Below are positions 25,953 to 34,132 of a stretch of DNA of 64,000 nt, piece after piece. The stretch lies in NCBI GenBank assembly GCA_038200275.1, contig JBBPYC010000075.1, positions 17,471 through 81,470 of the forward strand, read 5' to 3'. Under the pieces are notes generated by a model. That model was not told the DNA's origin and did not search any database. It saw only the letters and a list, made by a program, of their open reading frames with translations. The position numbers and the translations under genes were made by a program. Positions within the stretch are counted from its first letter, which is position 1; every line of letters starts with the position of its first letter. This stretch comes from JBBPYC01 sp038200275 (GTDB lineage Bacteria > Pseudomonadota > Gammaproteobacteria > Burkholderiales > Burkholderiaceae_C).

Positions 25953-26966
25953 TTATTTCTTGGCCAGGAAACCCGCTTCGCTCATCAACGTCCTGTGCTG
26001 CGCTTCCGCCTTCACTAGCCATTTCTTGAACTCGTCGCCGGTCATGCTGGTGGTGTTGAATGCACCTTTTTCCAGATACTCCTTCCAGTCCGGCGTTTCG
26101 CGCACCTTCTTCATCAGGTCGACATAGAACGCGAGCTGATCCGGCGTAACGCCGGCCGGCATGAAGATACCGCGCAACATCAGGTAGTCGGTCGGCACGC
26201 CGGACTCCTTGCAGGTCGGGATGTCGCCCCAGCTCATCGTGTCCGTCACTTTTTCCTTGTACGGCATGCGCGTGTCGTCGAATACGCACAGCGGACGCAA
26301 CTTGCCGGCACGCCACTGTGACACCGCTTCGATCGGGTTGTTGACAGATGAGTCAATGTGGCCGCCGACGAGCTGTACTGCGACTTCACCGCCGCCTTTG
26401 TAGGGGATGTAGATGAACTTGGTGTCGGTCGCTTTTTGCAGACCGACGGTGATGATCTGGTCTTCCTGCTTGCTGCCGGTGCCCCCCATCTTCATCTTGT
26501 TCGGGCCAGCCGCCTTGACTGCCGCGATGTATTCGCTCGCCGTCTTGTAAGGCTTGTCGGCATTCACCCAGAGCACGAACTGATCCAGCGCCATCATCGC
26601 CACCGGCGTCATGTCCTGCCATTTGAACGGCACGCCGGTGGCCATCGGTGTGGTGAACAGGTTGGACAGCGTAATGATGATCTTGTTGGGATCACCCTTG
26701 GCTTGCGCCACGTCCAGGAAGCCTTCGGCCCCCGCGCCACCGGCCTTGTTGACGACGATCATCGACTCCTTCATCAGCTTGTGCTTGACGACGATGCCCT
26801 GGATCAACCGCGCCATCTGGTCAGCGCCACCGCCGGTGCCGGCAGGGACCACGAGTTCAACCGGCTTGGTTGGCTCCCACGCGGCTTGCGCAGTGGCTGT
26901 AGCCATCAATGCGGCGGTTGCCAAGGCCAGTGCCGGAACGGCTGCAAGGTATCGGTGGTGGATCAT
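25953..26966 (-). CDS. Periplasmic solute-binding protein, TctC/Bug family
   Basis: A 337-residue Bug-type binding protein with a signal peptide (MIHHRYLAAVPALALATAAL, ending near ATAQAA at ~29). The mature protein starts WEPTKPVELVVPAGTGGGAD, the classic Bug ligand-binding opening, then has FIYIPYKGGGEVAVQLVGGH. It captures an organic acid and delivers it to TctAB. The start at 26966 has a good GGAGACA ribosome-binding region. It heads the operon, with 153 bases before tctB. Many Burkholderiales carry dozens of orphan Bug proteins; this one has its own permease. Confidence 0.93.
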   Translation of the reverse strand: MIHHRYLAAVPALALATAALMATATAQAAWEPTKPVELVVPAGTGGGADQMARLIQGIVVKHKLMKESMIVVNKAGGAGAEGFLDVAQAKGDPNKIIITLSNLFTTPMATGVPFKWQDMTPVAMMALDQFVLWVNADKPYKTASEYIAAVKAAGPNKMKMGGTGSKQEDQIITVGLQKATDTKFIYIPYKGGGEVAVQLVGGHIDSSVNNPIEAVSQWRAGKLRPLCVFDDTRMPYKEKVTDTMSWGDIPTCKESGVPTDYLMLRGIFMPAGVTPDQLAFYVDLMKKVRETPDWKEYLEKGAFNTTSMTGDEFKKWLVKAEAQHRTLMSEAGFLAKK

Positions 26967-27177
26967 GGGTGCTTGTCTCCTGTAGGTCTGTTTGTGTGAA
27001 TCGGGCAGGAAACCGATGCCTCGTGCCTGCACAAAGCGGAATAGTGCGCGCCATGCGATGAGCAGGCCTTGACCGCAGTCAAGTTTGTATGAATCGACTG
27101 TTCGGGATGACCCTGATGCGCGGCAGCTGAGGTGCTGATGGGCCTTGTTCTAGACCCCCACCGCCCGGCGCCCTGCC

Positions 27178-29163
27178 TCAACCCTGCAGCAACAACGCTT
27201 CCGCGCGCGCCATCGTTTCGGCCTTGCCGGACAGCACCAGTGTGTCCCCGCTGGCCAGCACCGGCGCGTCGGCCAAGGCGACTTGCCGGCCGTTGCTGCG
27301 TCGCAGGCTGATCACGCGGACCCCGGTTGCATCCAGTTCCAGTTTCGAAAGCGACTGGCCGACCGCGCGCGCCTCATGCGGCAACGTAATGCTGCCCAGT
27401 CGCTCGGTCTCGACCTCATCGGCGCCGTCGTCGTCGGCGCCGTGGAAGTAACCGCGCAACAGGTCATAGCGGCCGTCGCGCTGGTCCTGCACGAGGCGGA
27501 TGACGCGTCGCATCGGTACCCCAACCAGAGCGAGCGCGTGGCTGGCCAGCATCAGCGAGCCTTCGATCAATTCCGGCACCACCTCAGTCGCGCCGGCCAC
27601 CCGCAGCTTCTCCAGATCGCGGTCGTCCTGCGTGCGCACAATCACTGGGACCTGGGGCGCATGGGACCGCACATGATCGAGCACCTTGAGTGCGCCCGGC
27701 GTATCCAGATAGGTCACCACCACCGCACTGGCCCGGCTCAACCCGGCCGCCATCAGCGCCTGCAGCCGCGACGCATCGCCATACACCACCGAGTCGCCGG
27801 CGGCGGCTGCGTTGCGCACCCGGTCCGGATCCAGGTCGAGCGCGAGATACGGGATCTTCTCGCGCTCCAGCATGCGCGCCAGGTTCTGGCCGCAGCGGCC
27901 ATAGCCGCAGATGATCACGTGCTTGTCCGCGTTGATCGACTTGCGCGCGATCGATGTCGTTTGCAGCGCCTGCTGCAGCCATTCGCTGGCCACCAGCTTC
28001 AATACGATGCTGTTGGTGTACATGATGATGAACGGCGTGGCCAGCATCGACAGCACCATGCTGGCCAGGATGGGGCTCAGCTGGTCCGGCGTGATCAACC
28101 CGTTCTGACCGCCCAGCGTCAGCAGCACGAAACCGAATTCACCGGCTTGCGCAAGATACAGCCCGGTGCGCAGCGAAACGCCTTCGGTCGCGCCAAACCA
28201 GCGCGCCAGCACCGTCACGATCACCAGCTTGTAGAACACCGGCACGGTCAGCAGCAACAGCACCAGCGGCCAGCGTTCCAGCGCGATGCGCCAGTCCAGC
28301 AGCATCCCGATCGAGATGAAGAACAGTCCCAGCAACACGTCATGAAACGGCCGGATGTCCGCTTCCACCTGGTGCTTGAACTCGGTTTCCGAGATCAGCA
28401 TGCCGGCGATGAATGCGCCAAGCGCCAAGCTCAAGCCCGCGAGTTCGGTCAGCCACGCCAGCCCCAGCGTGATCAGCAACAGGTTCAGGATGAACAGCTC
28501 TTCGCTGCGCCGGCGCGCCACCACGGTCAGCCAGCGGCGCATCAACTGACGGCCACCGACGAACAGCAAGGTGATCATGACCGCGGCTTTCACCGAGGCC
28601 AGCCCGACCGCCAGCAGCAGCGCTTCGGGTGGCGAGCTGAGCGCCGGGATCAGCACCAACAGCGGCACCACCGCCAGGTCCTGGAACAGCAATACACCCA
28701 TCACGCGCTTGCCGTGCTCACTGTCGAGCTCCAGCCGTTCGGCCATCAGCTTGACGACGATCGCGGTGCTGCTCATGGTCAGGGCACCGGACAGCATCAA
28801 CGCCGATTGCCAGGTCATGTTCCACAGATGCGGCGCAAGGTAGGCCAGCAACAGCGATGCTGCCGTCGCTGCAAGCATCGTCACACCCACCTGCGACAAC
28901 CCCAGCCCGAACACGAAACTGCGCATCGCACGCAGCTTGCCCAAGTTGAACTCAAGTCCGATCACGAACATCAGGAACACCACGCCGAACTCGGCCAGGT
29001 GCTTGACGCCTTCCACATTCTTTGCCAGCGCCAATGCATTCGGCCCGATCAACACACCGACCACCAGATAGCCCAGCATCGGTGGCAGCTTGATGCTGCG
29101 GCAGACCACCACGCCGATCACTGCGGCCAGCAGATACATCAGCGTGAGTTCGAGCGAGTCCAT
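27178..29163 (-). CDS. Kef-type cation:proton antiporter (CPA2) with TrkA domains
   Basis: A 661-residue membrane protein. Residues ~1-385 form the Na+/H+-exchanger transmembrane domain (IKLPPMLGYLVVGVLIGPNA, FGVVFLMFVIGLEFNLGKLR in two blocks). Residues ~400-515 are a TrkA-N/RCK domain (HVIICGYGRCGQNLARMLE), and ~570-655 a TrkA-C domain (LVLSGKAETMARAEALL). It matches KefB/KefC/YbaL-type potassium efflux systems gated by nucleotide or glutathione adducts. Ancillary KefF/KefG is not adjacent. It diverges from kdsD with about 95 bases between the two starts, an arrangement also seen in other betaproteobacteria. Which ion and gating ligand is not visible. Confidence 0.9.
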   Translation of the reverse strand: MDSLELTLMYLLAAVIGVVVCRSIKLPPMLGYLVVGVLIGPNALALAKNVEGVKHLAEFGVVFLMFVIGLEFNLGKLRAMRSFVFGLGLSQVGVTMLAATAASLLLAYLAPHLWNMTWQSALMLSGALTMSSTAIVVKLMAERLELDSEHGKRVMGVLLFQDLAVVPLLVLIPALSSPPEALLLAVGLASVKAAVMITLLFVGGRQLMRRWLTVVARRRSEELFILNLLLITLGLAWLTELAGLSLALGAFIAGMLISETEFKHQVEADIRPFHDVLLGLFFISIGMLLDWRIALERWPLVLLLLTVPVFYKLVIVTVLARWFGATEGVSLRTGLYLAQAGEFGFVLLTLGGQNGLITPDQLSPILASMVLSMLATPFIIMYTNSIVLKLVASEWLQQALQTTSIARKSINADKHVIICGYGRCGQNLARMLEREKIPYLALDLDPDRVRNAAAAGDSVVYGDASRLQALMAAGLSRASAVVVTYLDTPGALKVLDHVRSHAPQVPVIVRTQDDRDLEKLRVAGATEVVPELIEGSLMLASHALALVGVPMRRVIRLVQDQRDGRYDLLRGYFHGADDDGADEVETERLGSITLPHEARAVGQSLSKLELDATGVRVISLRRSNGRQVALADAPVLASGDTLVLSGKAETMARAEALLLQG

Positions 29164-29258
29164 GGGGTTGGATCCTAGCTCGGCCGCCCGGCAACGCGCA
29201 TCGTGGCAATCCCTCGCGGACGGTGGCCCGATGCGTCCGCTCGATAGAATCGCAGCCC

Positions 29259-30236
29259 ATGACTTTCGATGCCTTGCGGGCGCTCAAACTCGCCCGCGAT
29301 ACGCTCGACATCGAGGCCGCCGCCGTGCTCGGGCTCAAAGTCCAGCTTGGCAGCGCGTTTGCCAAAGCAGTCGAGCGAATGCTCGATGTGCGCGGCCGGG
29401 TGGTGGTGATGGGCATGGGCAAGAGCGGCCACATCGGCCGCAAGATCGCGGCCACGTTGTCATCCACCGGCACACCGGCGATGTTCGTGCACCCGGCCGA
29501 AGCCAGCCACGGCGACTTGGGCACGATCCAGCCGACCGACATCGTGCTGGCCATCTCCAACAGCGGTGAAGTCGAGGAGCTCAGCGCGCTGCTGCCGCTG
29601 ATCAAGCGGCTCGGCGCGCCATTGATCGCGATGACTGGCCGGCCTGGCTCGACGCTCGCCCGTCACGCCGATCTGACCTTGCACACTGGCGTCGAGAAGG
29701 AAGCCTGCCCGTTGAATCTTGCACCCACGGCCAGCACCACCGCGCAACTTGCGCTGGGCGATGCGCTTGCGGTGGCGCTGCTCGACGCGCGCGGCTTTCG
29801 TGCGGAAGACTTCGCACGCTCGCACCCGGGCGGCGCCTTGGGGCGCAAGCTGCTCACGCACGTCGGTGACGTGATGCGCTCCGGCGCCGCGGTGCCGCGC
29901 GTGCTGCCGCACGCAACGTTCAGCGAGCTGATGCATGAGATGAGCCGCAAGGGCCTGGGCGCCTCGGCCGTTGTCGATGCAGAAGGCCGGTTGCTCGGCA
30001 TCTTCACCGACGGCGATCTGCGCCGGCTGGTGGAAGGCGGCGGCGACCTGCGCACGCTGACTGCCGAGCAAGTGATGCATGCGAACCCGCGCACCGTGAC
30101 CTCGACTGCGCTCGCGGTGGAGGCGGCGGGGTCGATGGAACAAGACAGCATCACCTGCGTGTTGGTGGTGGACGAGGCCGGGCGGCTGATCGGCGCGCTC
30201 AACAGCAACGACTTGATGCGGTCGAAGGTGATATGA
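29259..30236 (+). CDS. kdsD: D-arabinose 5-phosphate isomerase
   Basis: A 325-residue enzyme converting ribulose 5-phosphate to arabinose 5-phosphate, the first step toward KDO of the LPS inner core. The N-terminal SIS domain shows GMGKSGHIGRKIAATLSSTG and HPAEASHGDLG; two CBS domains occupy ~205-325 (GLGASAVVDAEGRLLGIFTD, then CVLVVDEAGRLIGALNSND). The start at 29259 (MTFDALRALK) fits family length; an extension to 29223 is not needed. It begins the rightward kdsD-kdsC-lptC-SDR group. Confidence 0.95.
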   Translation: MTFDALRALKLARDTLDIEAAAVLGLKVQLGSAFAKAVERMLDVRGRVVVMGMGKSGHIGRKIAATLSSTGTPAMFVHPAEASHGDLGTIQPTDIVLAISNSGEVEELSALLPLIKRLGAPLIAMTGRPGSTLARHADLTLHTGVEKEACPLNLAPTASTTAQLALGDALAVALLDARGFRAEDFARSHPGGALGRKLLTHVGDVMRSGAAVPRVLPHATFSELMHEMSRKGLGASAVVDAEGRLLGIFTDGDLRRLVEGGGDLRTLTAEQVMHANPRTVTSTALAVEAAGSMEQDSITCVLVVDEAGRLIGALNSNDLMRSKVI

Positions 30237-30263
30237 GATTTACCTCCGGCCTTCGCTCTCCTT

Positions 30264-30340
30264 GGTCGGCTCCCGGCTACCCCCTTGCCAGGGGCGGCGC
30301 TTGCGGCCTGGCGGAGCCAGCTCCGCGGCCCCTGCTGGGA
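30264..30340 (+). repeat. Dispersed intergenic repeat, copy A
   Basis: Sequence between kdsD and kdsC with the core GGGGCGGCGCTTGCGGCCTG and GCGGA followed by CTGCTGGGA. It aligns over about 77 bases with 53751-53829 between surA and ksgA, in the same orientation; both begin GGTCGGCTC and both end in TGCTGGGA. The central part is strongly GC-rich and can fold (GGAGCCAGCTCC is self-complementary). It looks like a lineage-specific small intergenic repeat, without coding capacity. Confidence 0.7.
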
Positions 30341-30393
30341 TTGCGCGCACTGGTTTTAGTCGTTGGTAGCGGCGGGTGCGCTGAGTTGTCGAT

Positions 30394-30984
30394 ATGAGCC
30401 TGTTGCCTACCGATGGCGTCACGCCTGCAATTGGCTTCGCTCCGGAGCTTTTGCTGATCGCACAAGGCGTGAAGGTCGCGATCTTCGATGTCGACGGCGT
30501 GCTGACCGATGGCGGTTTGTACTTTGCAGAGAACGCCGATGACGACGGCGTGCGCGAATCGATCAAACGTTTTCACATCCTCGACGGCCAGGGTCTGAAG
30601 CTGCTGCAGCAAGCCGACATCACACCGGTCATCGTGACCGGGCGGGACTCGAAGCCGCTGCGCACACGGCTGGCGCAGCTCGGCATCGACGCGCATGCGT
30701 GCTTTGGCGTGAGTGACAAGCGCGCAGCCGTTGAGAGCGTGCTTGCGACGCTGGGACTGGACTGGCGGGTAGCCGCTGCGATGGGCGACGACTGGCCGGA
30801 CCTGCCGGTGCTGCGTCGCTGCGCGTTCGGCTGCGCGCCGCCGGGTGCGCACATCGAAGTGCGCGCGGCAGCGCAGTATGTGACCCGGGCCGCAGCCGGC
30901 CACGGCGCCGCGCGCGAGTTCTGCGATTTGCTGCTGGTCGCATCGGGCCACTATGCGCGGCTGCTTGCGGAGCACGCACGGTGA
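30394..30984 (+). CDS. kdsC: 3-Deoxy-D-manno-octulosonate 8-phosphate phosphatase
   Basis: A 196-residue HAD-superfamily phosphatase releasing KDO from KDO 8-phosphate. HAD motif I is present as FDVDGVLTDGGLYF (residues ~31-44), motif II as VTGRDSK with the conserved Thr/Gly, and motif III/IV as MGDDWPDLPVL. The N-terminal 25 residues before the core are slightly longer than usual. Its stop overlaps the lptC start by four bases (GTGA), so the pair is coupled. The gap to kdsD holds a repeat element. Confidence 0.95.
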   Translation: MSLLPTDGVTPAIGFAPELLLIAQGVKVAIFDVDGVLTDGGLYFAENADDDGVRESIKRFHILDGQGLKLLQQADITPVIVTGRDSKPLRTRLAQLGIDAHACFGVSDKRAAVESVLATLGLDWRVAAAMGDDWPDLPVLRRCAFGCAPPGAHIEVRAAAQYVTRAAAGHGAAREFCDLLLVASGHYARLLAEHAR

Positions 30985-31649
30985 CAGGGATGCTGCGCCG
31001 CGGCTGGCATCGGCTGTCGATTTATCTACCGATCATCCTGATGGCGCTCGCGGCCTTGGGCACTTGGCAACTTGTGCGAAACAGCGTGCTGCCCGGTGCG
31101 GAGCGGCCCGCCCAAGCGGCCACGCATGAGCCGGACTATTTCATGCGCGACTTCTCGGTCCGCTCGTTCGACGTCGCTGGCAAACTGCAAAGCGAGATCA
31201 TCGGCACCGACGCGCGCCATTATCCGGACACCGACACGCTCGAAGTCGACGCCGCACGCATGCGCTCGATCAACGCCGAAGGCACCGAGATGCGCGCCAC
31301 TGCCAACCGTGCCGTCTCCAACGCAGATGCCTCCGAGGTCCAACTGTTCGGCAACGCTGTGGTGGTGCGCGATGCGGTCCAGGGCCCGGTTGGCCAAGTG
31401 CAAGACCGCATGGAATTCAGGAGTGAGTTCCTGCACACGTTCGTGAATTTCGAACGGGTGCGCTCGCACCTGCCGGTGGTGCTCACACGCGGCCTAGACC
31501 GCTTCACCGGCAGTGCGATGGAATACGACAACCTGGAGCGGGTGCTGGATCTGACTGGCTCGGTTACCGGCTTTTTGGTGCCGACCAAGCGTTCTGGCAC
31601 CGACGATGCCAAGCGCAGCAGCAACAGCAAAGGCACGGCGCCCGGGTGA
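30981..31649 (+). CDS. lptC: LPS export protein LptC
   Basis: A 222-residue inner-membrane protein. One N-terminal membrane helix (residues ~11-29, LSIYLPIILMALAALGTWQL) is followed by a periplasmic beta-jellyroll typical of LptC (PDYFMRDFSVRSFDVAGKLQ, then GTDARHYPDTDTLEVD). It receives LPS from the LptBFG transporter and hands it to LptA. It starts with GTG at 30981 overlapping kdsC; an ATG at 30990 is possible. The C-terminal 20 residues are a polar Ser/Lys-rich tail. The usual following genes lptA and lptB are absent here and an SDR gene takes their place. Confidence 0.9.
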   Translation: MTGMLRRGWHRLSIYLPIILMALAALGTWQLVRNSVLPGAERPAQAATHEPDYFMRDFSVRSFDVAGKLQSEIIGTDARHYPDTDTLEVDAARMRSINAEGTEMRATANRAVSNADASEVQLFGNAVVVRDAVQGPVGQVQDRMEFRSEFLHTFVNFERVRSHLPVVLTRGLDRFTGSAMEYDNLERVLDLTGSVTGFLVPTKRSGTDDAKRSSNSKGTAPG

Positions 31650-32422
31650 GTCGCCTTGCCTTCATCACCGGCGCGTCGAGCGGCATTGGCCAGGCACTGG
31701 CGTTGCGCTGCTACAGCCAGGGCTATGACCTCGCGCTGTCGGGACGGCGGGTGGACGAGATCGAGCGCTGGACGGCGGCTGCCGGGCTTGCGCAAAACCG
31801 CTTCGCCATCTACCAGGCCGACGTGGCGCAGATTGACCAGATCGTGGAAGCCGGAACCCGCTGCATTGCAGCGCAAGGTTTGCCCGACGTGGTTGTCGCC
31901 AACGCGGGCATCAGCGTCGCAGTCGACACCGGGAGGCGGTCTGACCTTGATGCAGTGGCGCGCACCTTGGCCACCAACGTAACTGGGCTGGCCGCCACGT
32001 TTCAGCCGTTCGTTGCGCTCATGCGCGCGCGCGGCACTGGCCGGCTGGTCGGCATCGCAAGCGTTGCGGGCATCCGCGGGTTGCCAGGGCACGCCGCCTA
32101 CTGTGCAAGCAAGGCCGCAGTGATTGCCTATTGCGAGAGCCTGCGCGGCGAGTTGAGCAGCGTCGGCGTGCGTGTGGTGACGATCGTGCCGGGCTATATC
32201 GACACGCCGCTCACGCGAAAAAACCGTTACCCGATGCCATTTTTGATGCCGCCCGATGCGTTCGCCGCCAAGGCGTTGGCGACAATCGAAGCGGGCCGCA
32301 GTTACCGCGTGTTGCCGTGGCAAATGGCTGCAGTGAGCAAGCTGTTGCGGTTGTTGCCCGATCCGCTGCTGGATCGTGTGCTGCGCGGTCAGCCGCGCAA
32401 GCAGCGCGACGACGTACCGTAG
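31646..32422 (+). CDS. Short-chain dehydrogenase/reductase
   Basis: A 258-residue classical SDR. It has the nucleotide motif TGASSGIGQ at residues ~8-16, NAGIS, and the catalytic Tyr-x3-Lys in YCASKAAV with a Ser in the preceding GIASVAG. The C-terminal tail is basic (RGQPRKQRDD), and no membrane helix is clear. It starts with GTG overlapping the lptC stop (GTGA), so it is co-translated with the KDO/LPS genes. Substrate is unknown. Many such SDRs reduce lipids or sugars, so a role in envelope lipid metabolism is possible, from position only. Confidence 0.88.
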   Translation: MSRLAFITGASSGIGQALALRCYSQGYDLALSGRRVDEIERWTAAAGLAQNRFAIYQADVAQIDQIVEAGTRCIAAQGLPDVVVANAGISVAVDTGRRSDLDAVARTLATNVTGLAATFQPFVALMRARGTGRLVGIASVAGIRGLPGHAAYCASKAAVIAYCESLRGELSSVGVRVVTIVPGYIDTPLTRKNRYPMPFLMPPDAFAAKALATIEAGRSYRVLPWQMAAVSKLLRLLPDPLLDRVLRGQPRKQRDDVP

Positions 32423-32467
32423 CACCCGCCGGTTCCGCGGCTCGATCAGAGGCGAAAAACCGGTGGC

Positions 32468-32929
32468 TCAATAGCCGCCGCGGTCGCGACCTCCTCCTCC
32501 GTCGCCGCCCCGCCCCCCGCCGCCGCGTGGACCGGAGCCGTACGGGCTGCGAAAGCCGCCGTCGTTGCGACCACCACCAGCGCCGCCTTCACCACGACCC
32601 CCACCGCCATAGCCGCCTCCGCCGGCGCCATCACCCCCCGCGCCGCCGCCGCCGTACCCTCCGGTACGTGGGGCACGCGGCTCCATTGGCCGGGCTTCGT
32701 TGACGACGCAGTTGCGCCCACCCAGCGACTGGCCGTTCATGCCGCCGATGGCCGCTTGGGCCTCTGCGTCACTGCCCATCTCGACGAAACCAAACCCCTT
32801 GGAGCGCCCGGTCTCCCGGTCCATCATCACCTTCGCACTGGTGACGCCGCCGAATGCGCCGAACGCTTGCTGCAAGTCGCTGTCGCTCACCGAGTACGGC
32901 AGGTTGCCGACATAAAGTTTGTTGCCCAT
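32468..32929 (-). CDS. Glycine-rich RNA-binding protein (single RRM)
   Basis: A 153-residue protein with one RNA recognition motif (residues ~1-80) and a Gly/Arg-rich tail. RNP2 is LYVGNL and RNP1 is KGFGFVEM, both intact with their aromatic residues. The tail has repeated GGYGGGG and RGG-like units and ends in RDRGGY. Proteins of this type bind single-stranded RNA and are often cold- or stress-induced. Start at 32929 (MGNKLYVGN) with an AGGAG on its 5' side. It is convergent with the SDR gene, 45 bases apart. Confidence 0.93.
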   Translation of the reverse strand: MGNKLYVGNLPYSVSDSDLQQAFGAFGGVTSAKVMMDRETGRSKGFGFVEMGSDAEAQAAIGGMNGQSLGGRNCVVNEARPMEPRAPRTGGYGGGGAGGDGAGGGGYGGGGRGEGGAGGGRNDGGFRSPYGSGPRGGGGRGGDGGGGRDRGGY

Positions 32930-33341
32930 CTCGCAGGAACTCCTGAAAGCATTTAAAAAACAAATCCGATGTAAACCACGTATGCACGGCAATTATGTGC
33001 TGGCTGATCGGAAAAAGGGGCGCTTCAGTACCAAGCTACCTGCCTTGGGTTCTCGGCCAAAGTACTTTGTCTGGCCATGCCGTGTTTACATGAATGGCTT
33101 GCACCAGACTTGCCGTGATCTGGCACTGCCGGCTGTCTTGCTTGCCACCGCCCAACCACACTTCACGCTGGCGGCCTCTATGCACGAACGGCCGATTTGC
33201 CGACCACGCCTTGACCTTCGGGTGGCTGTGCGTGGCGGCGTTGTCTCGCGATGCAGTAGACGGCTTTGCGTGATGCAGCACGCGTTTATCCTGATGCGTT
33301 TCGGCGCGCCCAGGCAGACACAGGAAAAGCAGGCACAACTG
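32930..33341. other. Intergenic region upstream of the RRM gene
   Basis: About 410 bases between the divergent RRM and hemolysin III genes. The first 60 bases are AT-rich with runs such as TTTAAAAAAC and likely carry the RRM gene promoter and a long leader, as is common for cold-inducible RNA-binding genes. The rest shows no supported gene. An open frame running into the hemolysin gene from 32919 has no family resemblance. Confidence 0.4.
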
Positions 33342-33956
33342 ATGTATTACGGCGAACGGTTGAATGCGATCACTCATCTTGTGGCGGCTGCTTTGGCGCT
33401 CATTGGCGCGGTGATGCTGGTGGTGCTGGCCGCACTGGGCGGGGATCCCTGGAAAGTGGTGAGCGTCTCGATCTACGGCTTGACGCTGGTGCTGCTCTAC
33501 ACGTTCTCGGTGCTCTATCACAGCCTGCGTGGGCGCGCCAAGGGCGTCCTGCAAAGGCTCGACCACCAGAGCATCTACTTGCTGATCGCCGGCAGCTACA
33601 CACCGTTTTGCCTGGTGACATTGCGTGGCGTCTGGGGCTGGTCGCTGTTCGGCGTGGTCTGGGGGCTTGCCGTGGTGGGCAGCCTGCAGGAGTTCTGGGC
33701 CGACAAGAAACGCATCCTGTCGGTGGTGATCTACGTCGTCATGGGATGGGCGGTCGTTGCTGCCCTGGTCCCGCTGCGACAGGCGTTGGGTCCGGCCGGT
33801 TTCGCCTGGCTCGTAGCAGGCGGCCTGTTCTACACCGTCGGGATCGTTTTCTATGCGCTCGACGCCCGCATCAAGCACTTCCACGGCATCTGGCATCTGT
33901 TCGTGATGGCCGGCAGTGCCGCCCACTATGTTGCGATCCTGCGCTATGTGATCTGA
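33342..33956 (+). CDS. Hemolysin III family membrane protein (PAQR-like)
   Basis: A 204-residue integral membrane protein with about seven helices. It starts MYYGERLNAITHLVAAALAL, which matches the hemolysin III opening (GERLNAITHLVGA). It contains the family histidines in LYHSLRG, LDHQSIYLLIAGSYTPF and HGIWHLFVMAGSAAHY, thought to bind metal in this superfamily. True haemolytic activity is doubtful; members more likely act in membrane lipid homeostasis. The start at 33342 is chosen by homology. Confidence 0.9.
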   Translation: MYYGERLNAITHLVAAALALIGAVMLVVLAALGGDPWKVVSVSIYGLTLVLLYTFSVLYHSLRGRAKGVLQRLDHQSIYLLIAGSYTPFCLVTLRGVWGWSLFGVVWGLAVVGSLQEFWADKKRILSVVIYVVMGWAVVAALVPLRQALGPAGFAWLVAGGLFYTVGIVFYALDARIKHFHGIWHLFVMAGSAAHYVAILRYVI

Positions 33957-34132
33957 GACACATCCGACCTGCTTTCGGTGGACTCTCGCAGCCCCCAAGA
34001 CGACCGCCCCTGCAGTGCGGGCGGCACGACCGGGTCGACCGGAGCAAAAGCGCCTTGAGGCAACACCGGCCGGCGCGGACTTCGCCAGCGTCCGCTGGGT
34101 CTTACTCACAGCTCTTTCTAGAATGATCCGAT

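Noticed and set aside
27283..29178. Gln/His-rich plus-strand frame of 631 codons opposite the Kef-type gene
   Set aside because: Reads as the reverse complement of Leu/Val/Ala-rich membrane helices; not a real Q-rich protein.
32468..32700. Repetitive GGC/GGT-rich DNA considered as a separate repeat array
   Set aside because: It is explained by the Gly/Arg-rich tail of the RRM protein.
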